A stretch of DNA of 6,729 bases from Bacteroidaceae bacterium (lineage in GTDB: Bacteria > Bacteroidota > Bacteroidia > Bacteroidales > Bacteroidaceae), in assembly GCA_017551845.1 (NCBI GenBank), contig JAFZKR010000130.1, forward strand, positions 1-6,729, written 5' to 3'. The notes under the pieces were generated by a model. It had not been told where the DNA came from. It made no database searches and worked only from the letters and a program-made list of their open reading frames with translations. Below are positions 1-6,120 of the stretch, in pieces (positions within the stretch are counted from its first letter, which is position 1; each line of letters begins with the position of its first letter). Made by a program: the position numbers and the translations under genes.

Positions 1-753
1 CAACTGCAGCGTGCTCTCATCAACTTCTTCCTGGCCGAGGCCAACAAGGCAGGCTATACCGAGATCATGCCTCCCACAGTTGTCAATCAGGCATCGGGCT
101 ACGGTACAGGCCAGCTTCCCGACAAGGAGGGTCAAATGTACCACTGTGAGGTTGATGACCTCTACCTGATTCCTACTGCCGAGGTTCCTGTAACCAACAT
201 CTACCGTGACGTTATTCTTGATGAGAAGCAACTCCCCATCAAGAACTGCGCTTACACAGAGTGCTTCCGCCGCGAGGCCGGCTCATATGGCAAGGATGTT
301 CGCGGCTTGAACCGTCTGCACGAGTTCTCAAAGATAGAGATTGTACGCATAGATACTCCCGAGCATTCTGCCCAGAGCCACAAGGAGATGCTGGAACATG
401 TAGAAGGCTTGCTCCAGAAACTGGAACTCCCCTACCGTATTCTGCGTCTTTGCGGCGGTGACCAGAGCTTTACATCAGCCATCTGCTATGACTTTGAGGT
501 CTATTCCGAAGCTCAGGGCCGCTGGCTGGAGGTTTCATCAGTATCAAACTTTGACACATATCAGGCCAACCGTCTGAAGTGCCGTTACCGCAAGACCGGT
601 GAGAAGAAAGCCGAGCTCTGCCACACACTGAACGGCTCAGCATTGGCTCTGCCCCGCATAGTTGCAGCTATCTTGGAGAACAACCAGACAGAGAAAGGAA
701 TCAGAATCCCCAAAGCCCTTGTTCCCTACACCGGCTTTGAGATAATCAATTAA
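1..753 (+). CDS. serS: Seryl-tRNA synthetase, C-terminal catalytic part (5' end outside window)
   Basis: Charges tRNA-Ser with serine in the cytoplasm, using ATP; a class II aminoacyl-tRNA synthetase. The reading frame is open from base 1 and gives 250 residues to the TAA at 751-753. The family is usually about 425 residues, so the N-terminal coiled-coil arm that grips the tRNA lies outside the window. The fragment begins inside class II motif 1 (LQRALINFF through EIMPPTVV). It then shows the serine-pocket TAE (fragment residues 59-61), motif 2 with FRREAGSYGKD (from residue 89, Arg and Glu for ATP and serine), and motif 3 with NGSALALPR followed by ILENNQ (about 211-229). The C-terminus (IPKALVPYTGFEIIN) is complete. 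An internal ATG at 67 is not the start, because motif 1 continues upstream of it. The stop codon runs into the A-tract of the following terminator. Identification is very secure; the truncation is caused only by the window edge. Confidence 0.98.
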   Translation, partial: QLQRALINFFLAEANKAGYTEIMPPTVVNQASGYGTGQLPDKEGQMYHCEVDDLYLIPTAEVPVTNIYRDVILDEKQLPIKNCAYTECFRREAGSYGKDVRGLNRLHEFSKIEIVRIDTPEHSAQSHKEMLEHVEGLLQKLELPYRILRLCGGDQSFTSAICYDFEVYSEAQGRWLEVSSVSNFDTYQANRLKCRYRKTGEKKAELCHTLNGSALALPRIVAAILENNQTEKGIRIPKALVPYTGFEIIN

Positions 754-782
754 AAAAAAGCTCGCTTTAAGCGAGTTTTTTT
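752..782. terminator. Bidirectional intrinsic terminator between serS and kdsA
   Basis: A hairpin with CTCGC (761-765) and GCGAG (771-775) and a short loop is preceded by eight A (752-759) and followed by seven T (776-782). Read rightward it ends serS immediately after its stop codon; read leftward the A-run becomes a U-run and can end the miaA-lipid kinase-kdsA transcript. The arrangement between convergent genes fits a shared terminator. Seen directly in sequence; use in both directions is inferred. Confidence 0.85.
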
Positions 783-783
783 A

Positions 784-870
784 CGTTGGCGTTGGCTTTG
801 GCGTTGGCTTCTTAGCGGCCCTTTGGGCCGGAACTTACGCACCGCATGGCTGCCAAAGCCAACGCCAATG
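784..870. repeat. Intergenic inverted repeat of TTGGCG/TTGGCT hexamers with nested hairpin
   Basis: The left arm TTGGCGTTGGCTTTGGC (786-802) is the exact reverse complement of 852-868. One C-G and one G-T pair extend the stem to 784 and 870, giving about 19 pairs. The left side is also a perfect tandem: the 12-mer TTGGCGTTGGCT occurs at 786-797 and again at 798-809. Inside the 49-base spacer a second hairpin forms, CGGCCC (816-821) with GGGCCG (825-830) and a TTT loop. The element sits between the shared terminator and the kdsA stop, so it would lie in the 3' untranslated region of the leftward operon. It has no coding potential that I can support. It resembles a REP or MITE-type dispersed repeat, but copy number in the genome cannot be seen here. 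Confidence 0.8.
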
Positions 871-879
871 CTAATGTTT

Positions 880-1671
880 CTATAAAGCCGCGCGAATGCG
901 CACCAATTTGGTAAGCAGGCCTTCAAGCAGGTCAAGCGGGAGCATGTTGGCACCGTCGCTCTTGGCTTGCGAGGGATCCTGGTGCGTTTCCATGAAGAGA
1001 CCGTCAGCACCTACTGCTACAGCAGCTTTTGATATTGTCTCTATCAGCTCGGGCTGGCCGCCGGTTACTCCGCTGGTCTGGTTGGGACGCTGCAGCGAAT
1101 GGGTGCAATCCACCACCACGGGATAGCCGAACTTCTGCATCTCGGGGATTCCGCGGAAATCGACCACCAGGTCCTGATAGCCGAATGTGGTGCCGCGCTC
1201 GGTAAGCATGATGTTTTTGTTTCCTGCATCAGCCACCTTCTGAGCGACGAACCGCATAGCCTCAGGAGCAAGAAACTGCCCTTTCTTGATGTTAACGGTC
1301 TTGCCAGTGCGGGCTGCAGCCACCAGCAGGTCCGTCTGACGGCACAGGAATGCCGGTATTTGAAGGATATCCACATATTGGGCGGCCATCCCGGCATCCT
1401 CCTCACGATGTATGTCTGTCACCACGGGTATGCCGAACTCCCGGCGTACGTGGGCAAGTATTTTGAGTGCCTTCTCATCGCCTATCCCGGTAAATGAGTC
1501 AATGCGGGAACGGTTAGCCTTCTTGAAGGAGCCCTTGAATGCGTATGGAATATCCAGACGCGATGTAATATCTACACATCTTTCGGCTATGCGCAGGGCC
1601 ATATCCTCGCCCTCTATCACGCAAGGTCCTGCCAACAGGAAGAAGTTTCGTGAATCTTTAAACAGTGACAT
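880..1671 (-). CDS. kdsA: 3-deoxy-D-manno-octulosonate-8-phosphate synthase (KdsA), metal-dependent type
   Basis: Condenses phosphoenolpyruvate with D-arabinose 5-phosphate to Kdo-8-phosphate, the committed cytoplasmic step to Kdo for the LPS inner core. The protein is 263 residues, normal for the family, and full length. Visible signatures are AGPCVIEG (14-21), KANRS (51-55), RQTDLL (111-116), KKGQF (129-133), ERGTTFGYQDLVVD (158-171) and KSDGANMLPL (237-246). Metal-dependent enzymes such as that of Aquifex use a Cys, a His, a Glu and an Asp as ligands; here Cys17, His191, Glu228 and Asp239 fall in the matching places. The metal-independent E. coli enzyme has Asn in place of that Cys, and CDG instead of SDG. 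The ATG lies 6 bases after the stop of the lipid kinase gene, so it is the last gene of a miaA-lipid kinase-kdsA operon. No separate promoter is evident. Confidence 0.96.
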   Translation of the reverse strand: MSLFKDSRNFFLLAGPCVIEGEDMALRIAERCVDITSRLDIPYAFKGSFKKANRSRIDSFTGIGDEKALKILAHVRREFGIPVVTDIHREEDAGMAAQYVDILQIPAFLCRQTDLLVAAARTGKTVNIKKGQFLAPEAMRFVAQKVADAGNKNIMLTERGTTFGYQDLVVDFRGIPEMQKFGYPVVVDCTHSLQRPNQTSGVTGGQPELIETISKAAVAVGADGLFMETHQDPSQAKSDGANMLPLDLLEGLLTKLVRIRAAL

Positions 1672-1677
1672 ACTCTA

Positions 1678-2598
1678 TCAGGGAATAATGAAGTTGATGA
1701 CTGCCTGCTCAAGTGATATCTTGAGCGGGAATGTATGGTTCAGGGTACGGCCGTCAATGCAGGTGAGGGTACCGTCGGCCTGAAGAATCTCTATCTGTTT
1801 GGTACGGTAAGGGCGTACCTGTTCATGATTGAGGAACTGGTTGTGCAGGATCATATATAATCCGCGTATGGTCTGCCAGAATTTGGGTCTATATACAACC
1901 GACAGGTCAAGCCAGCCGTTATACGGCACTGCGCTCGGCGTAAGGCCGTATCCGCGTGAGTTACCTATGCACACGGTCATTATCTTGTCATTTATCTCCT
2001 CGCTGTTTACCCTGATGCGCATCTTGTACTGCTTGCGTTCCTTGAACAGGCTGAATATGGCTATCAGATAAGCCGGGTTCTTTCGTCCGAACCGCTTGCA
2101 GATATCGGACAGGCGTATGGCCTGTGCGCCCAAACCAATGTTCACGGCCATAAGGAAATAACGCACCCGCTCGCTGCCGTCCTCCTGAAACGAGCAGTAA
2201 CCCACATCTATCTTCTTGGTGCGGCGTTCTATAATTGCGTGAATGGCCTTCTTGTAGTTATCGACCTCCAAACCCCAGAAACTGGCAAAGTCATTTCCTA
2301 TACCGTTTGGAACAATACCCAGGTTCAGGTTCTGACGTATCTCGCGGGGAGAGAACATGATAGCGTTTATGGCATCGTTGAGGGCCTCGTCGCCCCCCAC
2401 TATCACTATCGTCTGGTGTCCGCTGTCTATCAGCATGCGGGTGATGCGCTCAATGGAACCCTCACCTCCTGACTGCACCACGTCATACGCCACACCACGG
2501 AATTCCAGATACTCCTTGATCTGTTCCCAACGCTTGAAGGTGTTGCTTACGCCTGCACGCGGAACATAAACTATTCCCCATCTCTCCTCGTCAGTCAT
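1678..2598 (-). CDS. Diacylglycerol kinase-family lipid kinase with altered active-site motifs
   Basis: A 306-residue member of the DAGK catalytic (YegS/DgkB/LCB5) family, which phosphorylates diacylglycerol or related lipids at the inner membrane using ATP. Family hallmarks are IVIVGGDEALNDAIN (64-78, the nucleotide loop), VPNGIGNDFASFWGL (96-110), a central VNIGLGA (152-158), GNSRGYGLTP (212-221) and a C-terminal IDGRTLNH (281-288). Length is normal and there is no frameshift. The canonical GGDGT loop reads GGDEA (68-72), the usual DG.LD reads NGWLD (227-231), and the DGE triad near the C-terminus reads DGR (282-284). In S. aureus DgkB the Asp and Glu of DGE are catalytically important, so the substrate or activity may differ. 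It lies 4 bases after miaA and 6 bases before kdsA, so it is co-transcribed with them; linkage to kdsA suggests an envelope-lipid role. The family is secure, the substrate is not. Confidence 0.85.
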   Translation of the reverse strand: MTDEERWGIVYVPRAGVSNTFKRWEQIKEYLEFRGVAYDVVQSGGEGSIERITRMLIDSGHQTIVIVGGDEALNDAINAIMFSPREIRQNLNLGIVPNGIGNDFASFWGLEVDNYKKAIHAIIERRTKKIDVGYCSFQEDGSERVRYFLMAVNIGLGAQAIRLSDICKRFGRKNPAYLIAIFSLFKERKQYKMRIRVNSEEINDKIMTVCIGNSRGYGLTPSAVPYNGWLDLSVVYRPKFWQTIRGLYMILHNQFLNHEQVRPYRTKQIEILQADGTLTCIDGRTLNHTFPLKISLEQAVINFIIP

Positions 2599-2602
2599 AC
2601 AT

Positions 2603-3520
2603 TCAGTTTTCGGTCAGTTCAATAATACGGTCCACCTTTTTCTCAATGGGCCATTCAAACGGTATCCATTCTATACTGATACCTCTGCGCTCCATACCCC
2701 GGAACCAGGTCATCTGCCGCTTGGCAAACTGGTGTATGGCCACCTCCAGTTCCTGCAGCAGGTATTTATATTCCAGCTGTCCTGTCACATACAGAGTAAC
2801 ATACTTGTATTCAAGGCCATAATATATCAGATCCTCTGCCGGGATTCCACGTTCCAACAACCCCTTGACCTCATCAATCATACCCTCATGAAGACGGTGC
2901 TCCAAACGGCTGCTGATAAGTTCACGCCTCATATCACGGCTTATGTCTATTCCTATGTTCAAGCTCCTGAGCTGCGGGAAACCGCCCGCCTCCACCGGTG
3001 TATTCCTGTAGCACTCCTCAATCTCTATGGCACGTATGGCACGCTTGGTGGTATCCACATCGGTAGTATTGTGCAGGGTCTTGTAGCCCTTGAGTATCTC
3101 TGTCAGTTCAGCCAGTGTCTTACCCTGAAGCGACTGCCGCAGATCCGGATTCTCAGGAACAGGAATAAGCCTGTAACCGCGAAGCACCGATTCCAGATAG
3201 AGTCCCGTACCCCCGCACATTATAGGCCGGGCACCTCGCTCCACCACTCCACGATAAGCTTTCAGGAAATCCCCCTGGAACTCATAAACATTGTACTTGC
3301 TCCCAGGCTCGGCTATATCGATAAGATGATATGGAACAGTCCTGTCACCCACCCTGTAATCAGCCAGGTCCTTGCCCGTGCCGATATCCATACCCCGATA
3401 CACCTGCCGGCTGTCAGCGCTCAGTATCTCGCCCCCTATACGGTCTGCAAGAGCCACAGCGAGCTTTGTCTTGCCGCAGGCTGTGGGTCCAAGCACTGTT
3501 ATCAGGTCATATTTCTGCAT
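2603..3520 (-). CDS. miaA: tRNA dimethylallyltransferase, MiaA2-like paralogue
   Basis: Transfers a dimethylallyl group to N6 of A37 in tRNAs reading UNN codons. I start it at the ATG at 3518-3520, giving 305 residues; an in-frame TTG at 3526 is possible but lies against a putative promoter element. Motifs in order are the P-loop GPTACGKT (11-18), SADSRQVYRGMDIG (34-47, with the likely catalytic Asp36), GTGKDL (47-52), GGTGLYLESVL (103-113), KRAIRAIE (159-166) and HQFAKRQMTWFR (263-274). The GTGKDL segment replaces the common GTAKP, and HQFAKRQ replaces TRQ-AKRQ. From memory, Bacteroides genomes carry two MiaA copies and this matches the second type. It is the first gene of the operon with the lipid kinase (4-base gap) and kdsA. 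It follows the gapA terminator by only 16 bases. The prenyltransferase family is certain; equivalence with canonical MiaA activity is inferred. Confidence 0.93.
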   Translation of the reverse strand: MQKYDLITVLGPTACGKTKLAVALADRIGGEILSADSRQVYRGMDIGTGKDLADYRVGDRTVPYHLIDIAEPGSKYNVYEFQGDFLKAYRGVVERGARPIMCGGTGLYLESVLRGYRLIPVPENPDLRQSLQGKTLAELTEILKGYKTLHNTTDVDTTKRAIRAIEIEECYRNTPVEAGGFPQLRSLNIGIDISRDMRRELISSRLEHRLHEGMIDEVKGLLERGIPAEDLIYYGLEYKYVTLYVTGQLEYKYLLQELEVAIHQFAKRQMTWFRGMERRGISIEWIPFEWPIEKKVDRIIELTEN

Positions 3521-3529
3521 AGGCAAGTG

Positions 3530-3537
3530 CGAAGATA
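3530..3537 (-). promoter_or_regulatory. Possible -7 element for the miaA operon, abutting the gapA terminator
   Basis: On the minus strand the bases read TATCTTCG, a close match to the Bacteroidetes -7 consensus TAnnTTTG. Transcription would start about 6 bases further on, leaving only a few bases before the miaA ATG, so the mRNA would be nearly leaderless. No clear TTTG or TTG -33 element is visible upstream, because the expected place is occupied by the gapA terminator stem. Tentative; readthrough of the terminator is the alternative source of miaA mRNA. Confidence 0.4.
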
Positions 3538-3568
3538 AAAAAAAATCCCCGCATTTCTGCGAGGATTT
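3537..3568 (-). terminator. Intrinsic terminator of gapA
   Basis: Read leftward, a 9-pair stem ATCCTCGCA / TGCGGGGAT with a GAAA loop is followed by nine U (A-run at 3537-3545 on the plus strand). One pair is G-U on the minus-strand RNA but C-A on the plus strand, so the hairpin is complete only for leftward transcription, as expected for gapA. It begins about 25 bases after the gapA stop. Confidence 0.9.
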
Positions 3569-3592
3569 CCTTCTATAAAGTAATAATCAAAA

Positions 3593-4612
<1,020 letters not shown>

Positions 4613-4650
4613 TTATTTATATGAAAATCTCTTTCTTTCGTAAAACTGCG

Positions 4651-4685
4651 CAAAATTAAGAATTTCTTTTTACTTTCGCGCACAA
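4651..4685 (-). promoter_or_regulatory. Putative gapA promoter
   Basis: On the minus strand TAATTTTG (4651-4658) matches the Bacteroidetes -7 consensus TAnnTTTG exactly. A TTG lies upstream at 4683-4685 with a 24-base spacer, slightly longer than the usual 17-23, so the -33 assignment is weak. Start of transcription would be near 4645, leaving an AT-rich leader of about 50 bases before the gapA ATG. Confidence 0.55.
4671..4678 (+). promoter_or_regulatory. Putative -7 element for the 4725-5372 gene
   Basis: TACTTTCG resembles the Bacteroidetes -7 consensus TAnnTTTG with one change (TTCG), and lies about 47 bases before the ATG. No convincing TTG is seen at -33; that place overlaps the -7 element of the divergent gapA promoter. 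The two -7 elements point outward with 12 bases between them. Confidence 0.4.
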
Positions 4686-4724
4686 TTTCAAAAGTATAAA
4701 GGTTAAAACAGTTTAAGAGAAATC

Positions 4725-5372
4725 ATGGGTTTATTTAAAAGAAAGAATAGCGATGAGCCTCAGAATATAGGAGGTCTGGAGGATTTCATGACCCTCATAC
4801 GCGTCTATATGCAGTCTGAAATAGCCGGAAACATGGGCATTACCAACATCAACATGCTTCCTGACCTGGCCACATTCAAGAGAGGTCTCAAGATACAGAC
4901 TCAGGGAAACAAACTCGGTATAGCCGAAAAGGCCCGCTGCAAGAAGATGCTCTCCCAGATGTACGAACTCTCCGAAGGATTCTTCAAGGAGCTGGACACA
5001 TGCTTACGCAAGAACTGCCGCAATGTGAACATGCTGCAGCCCTTCATGTTCCAGTTCCAGGGATTCAGCTCTGACCTGATGATGCAGGTGGGCACCATAC
5101 TGAAATGGAGGTTCCGTGTCCCCCGCTTCCTTAAGAATGCCCTCAGGAGCATGACCCAGGACGCTGTCCACAAGATAATGACCAATAACAGCTGGAAGGA
5201 TGAGGCAAGCTACAAGACCGTATATAACATACGCCAGTACCAGCAGCATCTTGGCCTGACTGAGGAGTGGATGTGCGAGTACGCGTTCAGGATGATAACC
5301 CTTGCCAAGAAGGAGCCCCGCAGGAAAGAGGACCTTGAGGCAGCAAGGGAAATGCTCAAGAAGAGAGGCTGA
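4725..5372 (+). CDS. Conserved Bacteroidales protein of unknown function, 215 aa
   Basis: I do not know a function for this protein; from memory, similar proteins occur in other Bacteroides-group genomes as hypothetical proteins. It begins MGLFKRKNSDEP and has no signal peptide or convincing membrane segment, so it is probably cytoplasmic. It is rich in Met, Lys, Arg and aromatic residues and looks mostly helical. Recognisable blocks are GGLEDFMTLIRVYMQSEIAG (17-36), GNKLGIAEKARCKKMLSQMY (61-80), CLRKNCRNVN (93-102), FQGFSSDLMMQVGTILKWRF (111-130), RVPRFLKN (131-138), YNIRQYQQHLGLTEEWMCEY (167-186) and a highly charged tail LAKKEPRRKEDLEAAREMLK. It has Cys residues in the middle but no zinc-finger spacing. 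It is divergent from gapA and followed by a separate promoter, so it may be a single-gene transcript. The basic, aromatic core could bind nucleic acid or a partner protein, but that is a guess. Confidence 0.85.
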   Translation: MGLFKRKNSDEPQNIGGLEDFMTLIRVYMQSEIAGNMGITNINMLPDLATFKRGLKIQTQGNKLGIAEKARCKKMLSQMYELSEGFFKELDTCLRKNCRNVNMLQPFMFQFQGFSSDLMMQVGTILKWRFRVPRFLKNALRSMTQDAVHKIMTNNSWKDEASYKTVYNIRQYQQHLGLTEEWMCEYAFRMITLAKKEPRRKEDLEAAREMLKKRG

Positions 5373-5410
5373 ACCGCCGGAAACACACCGTACAAAAAAA
5401 GGTGTGATTC

Positions 5411-5442
5411 TTGATGATGTCCGTTTTTATTGCTTACCTTTG
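5411..5442 (+). promoter_or_regulatory. Putative Bacteroidetes promoter of the coiled-coil gene - zapA - rny cluster
   Basis: TACCTTTG (5435-5442) matches the -7 consensus TAnnTTTG exactly, and TTG at 5411-5413 lies 21 bases upstream, within the normal -33 spacing. Transcription would begin near 5449, about 20 bases before the ATG at 5469. Its position argues against an upstream in-frame TTG (5430) as the start of the next gene. Confidence 0.65.
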
Positions 5443-5468
5443 TAAAAGCAAAATTCAGGACAGCCGTT

Positions 5469-5762
5469 ATGACTGACGATGATTCCAGACTGATAGAACA
5501 GTTCGAGGCCAGAATCAGGAAGCTGATGGACCTCTACACTGATGTCAAGCGCAGGAACTCCCGGCTTAGCGAAGAGATTGAAGCCAAGGACGGGGAGATC
5601 AGGCAGCTTAGAGAGGAAGTCTCCTCCCTCAAGGAATCATACCTGAATCTTAAACAGTCCAAGGTACTTGCGGTTTCGGGCTATGACATAGACGCCACGA
5701 AACAGAGGGTTGCCGGACTGGTGCGTGAGATTGACCATTGCATAGAATTATTGAATGTCTGA
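5469..5762 (+). CDS. Small coiled-coil protein upstream of zapA (ZapB-like by context)
   Basis: A 97-residue soluble protein, mostly one long coiled coil. Residues from about 7 to 62 show charged heptads (LIEQFEARIRKLMDLY, then RNSRLSEEIEAKDGEIRQLR, then EEVSSLKESYLNLKQSK). A short conserved-looking C-terminal block follows, SGYDIDATKQRVAGLVREID, ending CIELLNV. I chose the ATG at 5469 because the longer reading from TTG at 5430 would overlap the -7 promoter element. It lies 11 bases before zapA and probably shares its mRNA. Size, coiled-coil nature and the position next to zapA suggest a partner in division-ring assembly comparable to ZapB, which in E. coli bridges ZapA and MatP. I see no sequence proof of homology to ZapB, so the role is inferred from context. 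The gene itself is well supported. Confidence 0.8.
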   Translation: MTDDDSRLIEQFEARIRKLMDLYTDVKRRNSRLSEEIEAKDGEIRQLREEVSSLKESYLNLKQSKVLAVSGYDIDATKQRVAGLVREIDHCIELLNV

Positions 5763-5773
5763 ACCGATATTCT

Positions 5774-6088
5774 ATGGATGATTTGTTTGAGATAAAACTG
5801 AGGGTCGGCGGTCTGTACTATCCGCTCAAGATAAAGAGGAAGGATGAGTTCATGTACCGTGAAGCCGCCCGTCGTATCAATGATAAGCTCAACAGGTATC
5901 GCGAGCGTTACCCGCAGTTGAGCAACGAAAAATACTATGTCATGGCCGCCATCCATATATCGGTGGTGAACATCATGTGGGAAAGTTTCAACGACACGAC
6001 ACCCTACAGGGACAAGATACGTCAGCTTGACGAACAGCTAGAATCGTTCCTGAACAGTGAGCCGGAGCCGCTTCCGCGGCCCGAATGA
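5774..6088 (+). CDS. zapA: Cell division protein ZapA
   Basis: Binds FtsZ and promotes bundling and stability of the cytokinetic Z-ring; a small cytoplasmic protein that acts as a dimer or tetramer. The 104-residue product has the ZapA layout: an N-terminal beta/alpha head (FEIKLRVGGLYYPLKIKRKD, residues 5-24), a first helix with AARRINDKLNRYRERYPQL (31-49), then the helix YYVMAAIHISVVNIMWES (54-71) leading to a short C-terminal coiled coil DKIRQLDEQLESFL. The tail EPEPLPRPE is Pro/Glu rich and probably disordered. The ATG at 5774 begins MDDLFEIKL; a longer reading from TTG at 5738 would overlap the preceding gene and add nothing family-like. It lies 11 bases after the coiled-coil gene and upstream of rny, an order I recall from Bacteroidetes genomes. 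Confidence 0.9.
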   Translation: MDDLFEIKLRVGGLYYPLKIKRKDEFMYREAARRINDKLNRYRERYPQLSNEKYYVMAAIHISVVNIMWESFNDTTPYRDKIRQLDEQLESFLNSEPEPLPRPE

Positions 6089-6120
6089 TCCCGGACAGAC
6101 ATCAGAGTCAAGGTTATTCC

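Noticed and set aside
1099..1497. 132-residue plus-strand frame opposite kdsA
   Set aside because: Antisense shadow of the fully conserved kdsA reading frame; no family features.
2732..3538. 268-residue open frame on the plus strand opposite miaA
   Set aside because: It is antisense to a clear MiaA with all motifs, has composition typical of a shadow frame and no recognisable domain or promoter.
5384..5406. Stem CACACC/GGTGTG with an 11-base A-rich loop after the 215-aa gene, as a terminator
   Set aside because: Only six pairs, a large loop and no U-run follow (next bases are ATTCTTG), so a terminator call is not supported; the -33 element of the next promoter begins right after it.
5430..5468. 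TTG-initiated N-terminal extension of the coiled-coil protein
   Set aside because: The extension overlaps an exact TAnnTTTG -7 element; the ATG at 5469 begins the charged region and is a standard start.
5738..5773. TTG-initiated longer ZapA overlapping the upstream gene
   Set aside because: Extra residues have no ZapA character and would overlap the coiled-coil gene by 25 bases; the ATG at 5774 gives a normal-length ZapA.
6067..6080. GCCGC/GCGGC hairpin with TTCC loop near the end of zapA
   Set aside because: It lies inside codons for the Pro/Glu-rich tail, is short and has no U-run; likely a by-product of GC-rich codons.
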